Assembly (NCBI GenBank): GCA_036803025.1
Contig: DAIRVC010000136.1
Coordinates: forward strand, 1 to 7,430
Reading direction: 5' to 3'
Source of the DNA: DAIRVC01 sp036803025
GTDB lineage: Bacteria > Chloroflexota > Anaerolineae > Anaerolineales > E44-bin32
DNA: 7,430 bases
Every line of letters begins with the position of its first letter. Within the stretch, counting starts at the first letter, position 1. Under the pieces are notes generated by a model. That model made no database searches. It was not told the origin of the DNA and was given only the letters and a program-made list of their open reading frames with translations. Shown here piece after piece: positions 1 to 6,842 of the stretch. A program made the translations under genes and the position numbers.

Positions 1-1174
1 GCAGCCCCGTCCGCAGGTCATCCGCCAGGTGCCGCTTTGTGAGCAGCGCCGCCGCGGCGCCGAGCCGAAGGACGCGCCGAGCCCAGAAGCCCTGATCCGC
101 CGTCAATGGCAGGATCAGGCTCGGCCTGCCGGCCCGCAGCGCCGCGCCGGTCGTGCCTGCCCCGCCATGGTGGATGACCGCGGCCAGGCGCGGGAACAGC
201 CACGCGTGCGGCAGGTCGCCGACGGCGATCATGTTCGGCGGCAGTTCGTAGGCCGCCTCGGGGCCCATGGCCAACACGCCCCGCAGCCCCGCCTCGGCCA
301 GAGCGGCGCCGCACTCCCGCACAACGGCCGCCCAGTCGCGGCCAACCATGCTCCCCAAGCCGACATAGACGGGCGGCGCGCCCGCTTCCAGGAACCGGGC
401 AACATGAGCTGGCGGATGCCATCCCGCGGCCGGTTCACGGAACCAGTATCCGGTCATGATCGAGCGGGCCGGCCAATCCCGAGGCCTGGGCACGACCGCC
501 GGGCTGAACGCGTACAGGATCGGGACGGGGGGTTGCGTGCTCCTGGCGAAGGGGTAGCCCGGCAATCGAGGCAGGCCGCGACGCTGCCGGCGGACCCAGC
601 CATACAGCAAGCGACTCCCTTGCCAGTAGACCTGGGCATTGATCACGTGAGTCATGCGGCGGTAGACCGGTCCGAGCGGGAGGTCGGGGAACGTCGGGCC
701 AGGGAACTCGTCCGTCGTGCTGAATACCGGAAACAGCTGCGCCGAGATTTCCGGGACGCGGTTCGCCACGGCGTGCTGGTGACCGGAGGCCGTCATCAAG
801 AAGGAGTGGACGATGCAATCGGCTCCCCGACAGGCGTCTTCGATGACGCGCAACGCCTCAAGGGCGATCTGTTTGACGTGGCCCGCCATGGTCGTGACCA
901 TGCGCGGCACGCTGGCGCCGGCTCGGTCTACCAGGCTGCCGGCCAGCGCTCGCGGATCCCCGGGTAGTCCGTAGAATGCCGCGCCCGATTCTTCGATCAG
1001 TTCACGGAAGGCCTCGGGCGCGGCCAGGCTGACACTCACGCCTGCGCTGCGCAATCGCGAGGCCAGGGCGACAAAGGGCTCGACGTCTCCGCGGGTGCCA
1101 TAGGTGAGCAGGGTCACCCTGGCCTGGGTCCGACCCTCCTGCCCGGCCCCTCGCGGGAGATGAGGTGCGCTCAC
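1..1174 (-). CDS. GT1/GT28-like glycosyltransferase (sterol/macrolide glucosyltransferase type), 3' end cut by window edge
   Basis: The frame is open without a stop from the GTG at 1174 to the left edge, giving 391 residues. A protein of this type is usually a little over 400 aa, so only a short C-terminal piece is missing. The N-terminal Rossmann half begins VTLLTYGTRGDVEPF (residues 20-34), the glycine-rich opening typical of the family. The C-terminal half has GLGSM after a proline-rich linker, GDLPHAWLFPR, the nucleotide-sugar motif HHGGAGTT (335-342), and DQ at 360-361 followed by FWARRV, the sugar-contacting region of GT-B enzymes that use UDP- or dTDP-sugars. No signal peptide or TM segment is seen, so it is probably cytosolic or membrane-peripheral, acting on a lipid, terpenoid or polyketide acceptor that cannot be deduced. 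The start is uncertain: GTG at 1174 gives about 19 extra residues, while GTG at 1117 fits the usual N-terminus but has its AGGAGG about 17 nt away. It lies 49 nt downstream of psuG on the same strand, probably the last or a late operon gene. Confidence 0.9.
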   Translation of the reverse strand, partial: MSAPHLPRGAGQEGRTQARVTLLTYGTRGDVEPFVALASRLRSAGVSVSLAAPEAFRELIEESGAAFYGLPGDPRALAGSLVDRAGASVPRMVTTMAGHVKQIALEALRVIEDACRGADCIVHSFLMTASGHQHAVANRVPEISAQLFPVFSTTDEFPGPTFPDLPLGPVYRRMTHVINAQVYWQGSRLLYGWVRRQRRGLPRLPGYPFARSTQPPVPILYAFSPAVVPRPRDWPARSIMTGYWFREPAAGWHPPAHVARFLEAGAPPVYVGLGSMVGRDWAAVVRECGAALAEAGLRGVLAMGPEAAYELPPNMIAVGDLPHAWLFPRLAAVIHHGGAGTTGAALRAGRPSLILPLTADQGFWARRVLRLGAAAALLTKRHLADDLRTGL

Positions 1175-1223
1175 GTGGATGGATCCCGCCGGGCGCGATC
1201 GGGCGCCAGGCAGTGCGGTAGGA

Positions 1224-2126
1224 TCAACGCTTCAGCGCCGCTGCGATCTGCGCCGCCACGCGCGCGTTCTGGCGCAGCAGCGCCAGGTTGGCTCGCAGCG
1301 TCGCGCCGCCGCTGATCTCGGACAAGCCGGCGAGCAGGAAGGGCGTCAGCTCTTTCCCTCTGACGCCCGCAGCCTCGGCCGATTCCATCGCTCGACCGAG
1401 CGCCTCTTCGACGCTCGCGGCTGGCAGCGCATCCGATTCCGGGCAAGGGACGCAGACCAACGCGCCGCTGGCCAGTCCGATTCCCCAATGCGCCTGCAGC
1501 ACTCGAGCGGCCTGCTCCGGCGAATCGACGCGGGCACTCACTCGCAGGCCGCTCTCGCGGCTGAAGAAAGCCGGAAACTCGTCGGTGCCGAAACCCAGGA
1601 CCGGAACGCCGGCCGTCTCCAGCCACTCCAACGTGCGCGGCAGGTCGAGGATTGACTTGGCGCCGGCGCACACCACGGCCACCGGCGTGCGCGCCAACTC
1701 CGGCAGGTCGGCGGAGACGTCGCCGCTGTCGCCGCGGTGCACGCCGCCGATCCCGCCTGTGGCGAACACCTGCACGCCAGCGGCGTGAGCGATGAACATC
1801 GTCGCCGAGACCGTCGTCCCGCCGGTCTTGGCTGCGGCGGCCGCCGGGCCGAGATCGCGGCGGTTGACCTTCTCGACCGCCGAGGCTGACGCCAGGGCCT
1901 CCAGTTCGTCGTCGCTGAGGCCCAACCGCAGCCGTCCGTTGAACAGGGCGGCGGTGGCGGGGATGGCTCCGGCCTGCCGGACTTCGGCTTCCATCTGACG
2001 CGCCAGATCCAAGTTCAGCGGACGCGGCAGGCCGTGGGTGATGACGGTCGACTCGAGCGCCACGACCGGCCGATGTGCGGCCAGCGCCGAGGCGACCTCA
2101 GGCAGGAGTTCCAGCCAATCGGGCAT
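1224..2126 (-). CDS. psuG: Pseudouridine-5'-phosphate glycosidase (PsuG)
   Basis: This 300-aa protein covers the full PsuG/IndA-like family length (about 300-310). The enzyme cleaves the C-C glycosidic bond of pseudouridine 5'-phosphate to uracil and ribose 5-phosphate, using a divalent metal and a lysine Schiff base. Visible motifs are ALESTVITHGLP near the N-terminus (Glu25, equivalent to E. coli Glu31), VEKVNRRDL (Lys86, equivalent to Lys93), VFATGGIGGVHRG, DVSADL with the metal-site Asp140, and CAGAKSILD with Lys157, the position of the Schiff-base lysine (E. coli Lys166). The C-terminal part has GKELTPFLL and an Asn-containing RANLALL segment, as expected. The ATG at 2126 is chosen because GGAGAG precedes it at a normal distance and the protein then starts where family members start; an in-frame ATG at 2231 would add 35 residues unlike the family. 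It follows psuK after 43 nt on the same strand, so the two steps are co-expressed. No key residue is missing. Confidence 0.96.
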   Translation of the reverse strand: MPDWLELLPEVASALAAHRPVVALESTVITHGLPRPLNLDLARQMEAEVRQAGAIPATAALFNGRLRLGLSDDELEALASASAVEKVNRRDLGPAAAAAKTGGTTVSATMFIAHAAGVQVFATGGIGGVHRGDSGDVSADLPELARTPVAVVCAGAKSILDLPRTLEWLETAGVPVLGFGTDEFPAFFSRESGLRVSARVDSPEQAARVLQAHWGIGLASGALVCVPCPESDALPAASVEEALGRAMESAEAAGVRGKELTPFLLAGLSEISGGATLRANLALLRQNARVAAQIAAALKR

Positions 2127-2169
2127 CCGGCTCTCCGTCAGCGATCTCAATGGCACGCCCGGGAGGGCA

Positions 2170-3111
2170 TCAGCGCAGCTGTTGATACAAGAGCTCGAGC
2201 GATAGGTCCGGCATGACGCTGCCGCGCACACGCAGGGTCAGCGAGGCGGCGATCACCCCCAGCCGTACGGCTTCATCCAGGGGGATCTCGTTGACAAGGC
2301 TGTGGATCAGGGCGGCGGTCATGGCGTCGCCGGCGCCGGTCGGTTCGACGACCTCGGTCTGGATGGCGGGCACATGCCCGCTCGAATCGACGCTGGTGTA
2401 CACAGCGCCGTACTCGGCCATGGACAGAACGGCGATATCTACACCCTGGCTGACCAGCCAGCGGGCGATCGACAGTGCTCGATCGCGCCCGCTGTCGGCC
2501 GAGCTCTCGGGGCAGAGCGCCTCGCCCTCCGACTGGTTCGGGGTGATCAGCCACAGGTCCTTCAGGTGCGGCAGGAGGCGCGGCGCCAAAGACAGTGAGG
2601 TTGGATCGGCGGCGAGCGGTACTCCATGTCGGCGGGCCAGGCCGATAGCCGCGGCGAGCGTGCGCGGCGTCAGATTGGCGTCGACGAAGACGACCGCGGC
2701 CGACTCGAACAGTTCGCTTCGCTCGCGCAGGTGATCGGGCGTCAGGTTCTCCGTGATGCGCATGTCGTCCAGGGCATGGTGCAGGTTGCCGCTGCTGTCC
2801 AGGACCGCCAGGTAGGCCCCGGTGGACATTCCCGGGACTCCGATGCAGAAGTCCACGTTGACGCCTGCGCCGGCGGTCTGATCGAGCAGGCTCGCTCCTT
2901 CGACGTCGTCCCCGACGGCGGCCACAAGTACGACCTCGCTCCCCAGGCGGGCCAGGTTTTCCGCCACGTTGCGGCTGACGCCGCCCAGCGAGGTGCGCAG
3001 GATGGCCGGCGTCGTGGCGCCGGTGATCAGTTCACCGGTCGGGCGCCCGACGATATCCAATCCGGCCGCGCCGATCACCAGAACATGGCCGCTTCGCCCG
3101 CGCAGTACCAT
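2170..3111 (-). CDS. psuK: PfkB-family carbohydrate kinase, probable pseudouridine kinase (PsuK)
   Basis: This 313-aa ribokinase-fold protein has a typical PfkB length. Residues 9-20 give the first beta strand (HVLVIGAAGLDI). Signature 1 is the GGVSRNVAENLARLG segment at 43-57, followed by VAAVGDD. TPNQSEGEAL at 190-199 is the usual PfkB acidic/Asn motif, and signature 2 is EPTGAGDAMTAALI, in which Asp262 of GAGD is the catalytic base. Glu256 sits where many members have Asp (DTxGAGD). It would transfer phosphate from ATP to the 5'-OH of pseudouridine, feeding PsuG. The substrate is inferred mainly from the adjacent psuG; sequence alone would also allow another PfkB nucleoside or sugar kinase. 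The ATG overlaps the TGA of the upstream SPFH gene (TGATG), with GGGAG and AAGG just upstream, so translation is probably coupled. psuG starts 43 nt after its stop. No transporter or regulator for pseudouridine is visible in the window. Confidence 0.92.
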   Translation of the reverse strand: MVLRGRSGHVLVIGAAGLDIVGRPTGELITGATTPAILRTSLGGVSRNVAENLARLGSEVVLVAAVGDDVEGASLLDQTAGAGVNVDFCIGVPGMSTGAYLAVLDSSGNLHHALDDMRITENLTPDHLRERSELFESAAVVFVDANLTPRTLAAAIGLARRHGVPLAADPTSLSLAPRLLPHLKDLWLITPNQSEGEALCPESSADSGRDRALSIARWLVSQGVDIAVLSMAEYGAVYTSVDSSGHVPAIQTEVVEPTGAGDAMTAALIHSLVNEIPLDEAVRLGVIAASLTLRVRGSVMPDLSLELLYQQLR

Positions 3112-4532
3112 CAGCCTTCACTCCCAAACCAACGCACGGCCACCAGCGACTCCAGGTGAGAGAGCGCTTCGTCGAAATCGACCGGCAGCTCGGCTTGCGG
3201 ATCGCTGTGCAGCTCGGCCCGCATGGCCGCCAGCCGCTCGTGCATGCGCCTGAGCACCTCCCAACAACGAGCCTGCATGTCATCGGTGTGCTCGCCGGAG
3301 CGCCAGGCGTCGATGATCAGCCGCAAGACCTCCGAGGAGGCCTCGCGGAAGCCGCGTGCCCGCTGACGCTCGAGGTACTCGGGGGAGCCGTACAGGTCGA
3401 CCCGTTCTTTGTCGCGCCAGCCGCCGATGACCGTCTGGCTGACGCCCGGCCGGCTGGTCGGGCGGTCGGGCCGATCGCGCAGCTCCCATGTGCCGACGCC
3501 GACCCAATCTAGTTCCAGGCCTTCCTGGCGCAGGCGCTCGCCCGCTTCCGGCGTGTGGAACAGCGCCGTGAGTTGCTCACGCGGGATGTGGAAGCTGGCC
3601 GGGTCCCCGGGGCTGGAGGTCTGCGGCCGGAGGGCCAGGAATTCCTCGATGGTCAGGTGCCCGACGAATTCGCGGATCTGCGCTTTGACGCGGCCGGGCA
3701 GCGAATCGGCCCAGCGGGCGCGCCCGCCCTCGCTGACCGCCTGGCCGTAGACCAGCCGCCGCAGACTGGCCTCGCTGAACGGGTAGGGATCCTCCAGGCT
3801 GCGTGGCCGATTCCCGCCGCGCGAGACACGAAAGACCATCTGTGCATCGGAGGCATGGACTTCGACTCCGTCGCGCGTCATGGCCCGGATCGAATCGGCC
3901 GAGCGCGCCTGGTCGCGCAGGTCGACGACGTCGCGCAGCCGGTCAAACCCGTGCAGGAACTGCGCCTTGGCCGGGCCATAGACCTTCGGCAGCCCGTCGA
4001 TCGTCTCGACCACCGCCGCGTAACCCAGGTGGATACGCAAGTAGCCCGGGCCGCCGATGCGCAGCAGCGGGCTGGCATGGTCGAGCGCGTCGACATCGCC
4101 GGTGGATACGTCCAGCGACGGGAAGGCGCTCGGATCCCAACCGAACATCGCCGGCGCTAGATAGCGGCGGGCGATTCCCAGGTCCTCGAGTTCGAAGAGA
4201 TCGACCAGGTAGTGGGCGCCCAAACGGTAGCCCAGCCACAGGGCCGCAGCCACCGGGAGCAGATACACGAGCACCGGCGGGGCGAAGAACATCAGGAGCA
4301 GCTCGGCCAGCATGTCGAGCGGATATCCGAGCGCCGCCAGCCAGGCCGGGAGCGGCTGGCGCGGGAAACCGGCTGCCACGACCAATGTGAGCCAATAGAC
4401 TGCGAACGAACCCCAAACGACCAAAAGACGTAGGACGGGGGCGGTCGCGTCACGGCCCAGGAACCAGCGCTCGAGGGGGCGCAGGAGCCGCAACAGGATC
4501 GGATCGGAGCGGGCGGCTGTTGTGGGCATCAT
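3111..4532 (-). CDS. SPFH/Band 7-like membrane protein 2 (two N-terminal TM segments)
   Basis: This 473-aa protein has no gene name that I recognise. Residues 33-54 and about 73-101 form two hydrophobic stretches, a hairpin anchor. They are followed by a region like the SPFH/prohibitin core: a short glycine turn (GGPGYL, 160-165), VVETIDGLPKVYGPAKAQFLHGFDRL, VVDLRDQAR (202-210), AMTRDGVEVHASDAQMVFRV (217-236), and a helical region REQLTALF with GERLRQEGLELDWVGVGTWEL. The last 100 residues (EYLERQRARGFREASSEVLRL onward) are charged and probably helical or coiled-coil. SPFH proteins build large ring or cage oligomers at membranes and scaffold other proteins; what this one holds is unknown. The start at 4532 forms an ATGA overlap with the stop of SPFH protein 1; the open frame continues upstream to 4919 only as a shadow of that gene. 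Its stop overlaps the psuK start. It looks like a divergent paralog of its upstream neighbour. The SPFH call rests on motif resemblance. Confidence 0.82.
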   Translation of the reverse strand: MMPTTAARSDPILLRLLRPLERWFLGRDATAPVLRLLVVWGSFAVYWLTLVVAAGFPRQPLPAWLAALGYPLDMLAELLLMFFAPPVLVYLLPVAAALWLGYRLGAHYLVDLFELEDLGIARRYLAPAMFGWDPSAFPSLDVSTGDVDALDHASPLLRIGGPGYLRIHLGYAAVVETIDGLPKVYGPAKAQFLHGFDRLRDVVDLRDQARSADSIRAMTRDGVEVHASDAQMVFRVSRGGNRPRSLEDPYPFSEASLRRLVYGQAVSEGGRARWADSLPGRVKAQIREFVGHLTIEEFLALRPQTSSPGDPASFHIPREQLTALFHTPEAGERLRQEGLELDWVGVGTWELRDRPDRPTSRPGVSQTVIGGWRDKERVDLYGSPEYLERQRARGFREASSEVLRLIIDAWRSGEHTDDMQARCWEVLRRMHERLAAMRAELHSDPQAELPVDFDEALSHLESLVAVRWFGSEG

Positions 4533-6151
4533 GGCCGGCTGCCCAAGTCCTGCGACTCGCAGTTGGCGTCCAGGCTGAGAACGTCGGTGCGCATGCGCCG
4601 CAGGTGCGGGGCCAGGAGGCCCCCATCGGGGGTCATCTCCTTGCGGGCGCAGATGCGCAGGGCATCGAGCAGCAATGATGCCAGGGTGTCCCGGCGGTTG
4701 ACTGCCCGCGCATGGGGCGGCTCGGCCTGGCGAGTCTTGCTGCGGACCGGCGGCAGCCTGCCGCGCGGCGAGCGCGCCATTTGTGCCCGCAGCCCGGCGG
4801 TCATGTCGGCACATAGCGCCTGGTAGGCCAGGCGCTGACCTTGCCGCCGCTGCTCCTGGGCCAAGTACTCGGCGTCGGTCAGCACTTCGTGCACCGCGCC
4901 GGCCCACTGCTCGCGCCAATGCAGTGCCATTTCGTCAGCGATGTCATCGGGCAGGGTCACACCCGAGATGCGCACGTTCAGCACCCGGATGCCGCGTTCG
5001 CTCAGGACGCGCTGCTCACGGCTTGGACGCGTCTGCACCCGTCCGGAGGAATCGAGCCCCTCGTGTGTCGGGGCGGTCATGCGCGTCAGGATGGCCTGCT
5101 CGATCTCTGCCAGCGGCGAGGCCTGGCCGCGCCCGCGGCTGAAAAGCTGGGAGAGCTCGCGGCTCTTGACCTGCTCGCGCCACAAATCCACTGCCAGGAG
5201 AGCAGGGAGGTCCGACCATGGGATCTCGTGGCGCGGCCCGTAGGCGTGGCCCGAGTACACGGCCCGGCTGGCGCTGGACGGATTGAACTCGAAAGGCGGG
5301 CGCTCGGGATCCCGCCCTTCGCGCGGCTCGCCGCTGTGGCCGGGGTCGAGCACAAACGTCACGGTCAGGTCGGCCGAGACCGGGATGCCGTCGCGCGTCA
5401 CTGCCAGCGTGCTGGTCGGCTGGGCCTCGGGCGGCTCGCCGGTCGAAGGGCGCGCGCCGCCGACCGTCCGCGCCTGACGCCGCAGGTCGAGCGCCTCGGC
5501 CACGCGTTCCCCTGCTCGGGTGAAGGTCATGCCCGGGCCGACCGCCCGCGTGAACTGGATATCGTCGCGCAGCACGGCAGCACTGGCCTGGTCGGCCAGG
5601 ATCACCCCCGGCCCACCGCCGCGGCGCGCCCTGGACGATTCGATCTGGACGCCGTTCTGGATGAAAGAGACCGGCCCGCTCTGACCGACGAGGTAGCGGA
5701 TCAGCCCGGCGACGGCCTGGCCGCGTTCTTTGTAGGTCCGCACCGGCAGCACGAACTGCGCGGTCAGTGCCACCATCAGGATCAGGCTGAGGAGCGCCAG
5801 GTCAAGATGGGTGCAGGTCAGCGCCAGGGAGGGGCGATCGGCGTTCAGCAGTGCCAGCACGTGCGCGGCTGCCCAGCCAAGGGCGACGGCCGCGCGCACG
5901 GCCTGCCAGGGATAGTCCCACAGGTTGCGGGCCGGGGGGATGATCACGCCGCCGACGATGAACAGGGCCGCAGCGCTCATACCGCCCAGGGCGCCCAACA
6001 GCGCCGAGGGCGGGGCGGTCAGCGGGGCGGCGCGTCGAGCGAACGCGTATACGGCCAGAAGGATCAGCAGGCCGGCCAGCGTGCGGAATCCCGAACGGCG
6101 ATAGAACGGTCGGAAGTCCATCCGGACCGATTGTATACGAAACCGAGTCAT
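4529..6151 (-). CDS. SPFH/Band 7-like membrane protein 1 (four N-terminal TM segments)
   Basis: This 540-aa protein is the first gene of the minus-strand operon. Four hydrophobic segments lie at about 24-38, 48-71, 84-102 and 115-135. They are followed by an SPFH-like core: SFIQNGVQI (162-170), GPGVILADQASAAVLRDD (180-197), FTRAVGPGMTFTRAGERV (200-217), LDLRRQART, then TLAVTRDGIPVSADLTVTFVL (248-268). This is the pattern of bacterial Band 7 proteins with a multi-pass N-terminus. A Pro/Arg/Glu-rich insert (about 269-300) interrupts the core before RVLNVRISGVTLPDDI (389-404) and the helical stretch EMALHWREQWAGAVHEVL. The C-terminal 100 residues are basic and low in hydrophobicity. Role: a membrane scaffold, partners unknown. 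The start is uncertain between ATG 6151 (used here as the longest) and ATG 6121; neither has a clear Shine-Dalgarno. A promoter-like sequence placed just before 6121 would favour the shorter form. The 465-aa frame on the opposite strand (4841-6238) is a GC-rich shadow. Confidence 0.87.
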   Translation of the reverse strand: MTRFRIQSVRMDFRPFYRRSGFRTLAGLLILLAVYAFARRAAPLTAPPSALLGALGGMSAAALFIVGGVIIPPARNLWDYPWQAVRAAVALGWAAAHVLALLNADRPSLALTCTHLDLALLSLILMVALTAQFVLPVRTYKERGQAVAGLIRYLVGQSGPVSFIQNGVQIESSRARRGGGPGVILADQASAAVLRDDIQFTRAVGPGMTFTRAGERVAEALDLRRQARTVGGARPSTGEPPEAQPTSTLAVTRDGIPVSADLTVTFVLDPGHSGEPREGRDPERPPFEFNPSSASRAVYSGHAYGPRHEIPWSDLPALLAVDLWREQVKSRELSQLFSRGRGQASPLAEIEQAILTRMTAPTHEGLDSSGRVQTRPSREQRVLSERGIRVLNVRISGVTLPDDIADEMALHWREQWAGAVHEVLTDAEYLAQEQRRQGQRLAYQALCADMTAGLRAQMARSPRGRLPPVRSKTRQAEPPHARAVNRRDTLASLLLDALRICARKEMTPDGGLLAPHLRRMRTDVLSLDANCESQDLGSRP

Positions 6152-6158
6152 GGGCCAA
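6130..6158 (-). promoter_or_regulatory. Possible sigma70-type promoter of the SPFH-psuKG operon
   Basis: On the minus strand TTGGCC (6158-6153) and TACAAT (6135-6130) are separated by 17 nt. They match the -35 consensus at 4 of 6 bases and the -10 consensus at 5 of 6. Transcription would start near 6123, only about two bases before the ATG at 6121, implying a leaderless or nearly leaderless message from that start. If the gene instead starts at 6151, this promoter cannot be right. It is an eye-match only. Confidence 0.4.
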
Positions 6159-6184
6159 CTGAGCCCGGCACACCCGAGCCGGAC

Positions 6185-6213
6185 TTGCAGCCTGCCGCAG
6201 GATGCGCTACTCT
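6185..6213 (+). promoter_or_regulatory. Possible promoter of the Roadblock gene
   Basis: TTGCAG (6185-6190) and TACTCT (6208-6213) are separated by 17 nt, within the 90-nt gap between the two divergent genes. Each hexamer matches consensus at only 3 of 6 bases, but the arrangement repeats before the small membrane protein gene (TTGCCG, 17 nt, TATTCT), and both -10 boxes are followed by AG. Transcription would begin about 20 nt before the GTG at 6242, leaving room for its GAGGTG ribosome binding site. Confidence 0.35.
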
Positions 6214-6241
6214 AGCAGTACACTCTCGATCGAGGTGAGCC

Positions 6242-6646
6242 GTGGCGGAGCGGTCGATTACACGCCAATCCGAGCTGTTGCGGGTCCTGGGAGAAATGGC
6301 CAAGGAGCTGCCCGACCCAGAATGGGTGGCCCTGGTGGACAGCGACGGGCTGATCGTCGCCTGCGTACCGGCCGAGCCTCCGGTGGAAACCGATCGCATC
6401 TCGGCCATGACAGCCGCCTCCGTGTCGATGGGCAATCGGGTCTTGGCCGAGATCGACGGCGGCAAGCTGCGCTACGCCAGCATTGCCGGATCGGCGCGAC
6501 AGCACTTGACGGTCATGGTCAGTCCGGAGCGGCTGCTCTCGATCGGCATCCGGCCGGACGTCCCGGCCCAGGCTACGTTCGGACCGCTGAGCCGCTACAT
6601 CCCCGAACTGCTGCGCGTCCTGAAGATGAGATTCGTCAGCGGCTGA
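6242..6646 (+). CDS. Roadblock/LC7-domain protein (MglB-like)
   Basis: This 134-aa protein is the usual size for a single Roadblock/LC7 domain. An N-terminal helix (ELLRVLGEMAKEL, 11-23) is followed by WVALVDSDGLIVAC (28-41), the typical beta-strand, acidic turn, Gly, beta-strand signature. A second helix follows, RISAMTAASVSMGNRVLAEI (52-71), then strands LRYASIAG, LTVMVSP and LLSIGI, and a last helix with ISRY-like LSRYIPELLRVLK. Roadblock proteins dimerise and regulate or activate small Ras-like GTPases such as MglA; no GTPase gene is in the window, so the partner is unknown. The GTG start at 6242 is chosen for its GAGGTG at 6 nt spacing. It is transcribed away from the SPFH operon. Its stop is followed by a strong GC hairpin. 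Family placement is by fold pattern and is quite secure; the physiological role is not known. Confidence 0.85.
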   Translation: MAERSITRQSELLRVLGEMAKELPDPEWVALVDSDGLIVACVPAEPPVETDRISAMTAASVSMGNRVLAEIDGGKLRYASIAGSARQHLTVMVSPERLLSIGIRPDVPAQATFGPLSRYIPELLRVLKMRFVSG

Positions 6647-6677
6647 CCAGACCAACCCCTTCCTGGACACCCCAAGT

Positions 6678-6700
6678 CCGCCCGGGAGCGCCCCGGGCGG
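6678..6700 (+). terminator. GC-rich hairpin after the Roadblock gene
   Basis: A perfect 9-bp inverted repeat, CCGCCCGGG and CCCGGGCGG, surrounds the 5-nt loop AGCGC, starting 32 nt after the stop codon at 6646. No T-run follows, so it is not a classical intrinsic terminator, though in GC-rich genomes hairpins of this sort often sit at gene ends. It is the only notable structure between the stop and the next promoter-like sequence. Confidence 0.5.
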
Positions 6701-6753
6701 CGCGCTGTAAGGCGACTGTAAGTCCCCAACAGGCTATTGCGACCCGCGGGTGA

Positions 6754-6782
6754 TTGCCGCGCCCCCGTTCCCGCGGTATTCT
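6754..6782 (+). promoter_or_regulatory. Possible promoter of the small two-TM protein gene
   Basis: TTGCCG (6754-6759), a 17-nt spacer, and TATTCT (6777-6782) match the -35 and -10 consensus at 4 of 6 bases each. The predicted transcript would begin about 54 nt before the ATG at 6843. The palindrome CCCGCGGG (6743-6750) lies just upstream of the -35 box, and CCGCGG (6771-6776) abuts the -10 box; these could be an operator but are also expected by chance in GC-rich DNA. Confidence 0.4.
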
Positions 6783-6842
6783 AGAAGACGCGCGCAGCCC
6801 GTCCTCCGACCCGATTGGGACGGCTGCCCAGGAGGCTTTGTC

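Noticed and set aside
29..967. 312-aa open frame on the plus strand opposite the glycosyltransferase
   Set aside because: It is a low-complexity Arg/Gly/Ala-rich shadow; the minus strand carries the intact glycosyltransferase motifs across the same bases.
1192..1207. GGCGC/GCGCC inverted repeat between psuG and the glycosyltransferase
   Set aside because: A 5-bp stem with a 6-nt loop and no T-run is too weak to call a terminator in DNA of this GC content.
2127..2231. Upstream extension of psuG by 35 residues
   Set aside because: It would overlap the psuK end, and the extra Cys/Ser/Arg-rich sequence is unlike PsuG N-termini; ATG 2126 has a good ribosome binding site.
1224..3111. Possible C-nucleoside antibiotic pathway, since PsuG-like enzymes also occur there
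   Set aside because: The enzyme is a standalone PsuG paired with a PfkB kinase, the catabolic layout; no other C-nucleoside biosynthesis gene is visible.
4533..4919. Upstream extension of SPFH protein 2 to an ATG at 4919
   Set aside because: The added 129 residues overlap the end of SPFH protein 1 in another frame and look like shadow composition; the ATGA start at 4532 leads directly into the hydrophobic N-terminus.
4841..6238. 465-aa open frame on the plus strand opposite SPFH protein 1
   Set aside because: It is antisense to a gene with clear TM and SPFH features, is rich in Arg, Gly, Gln and His without any domain pattern, and arises from GC-biased codons of the real gene.
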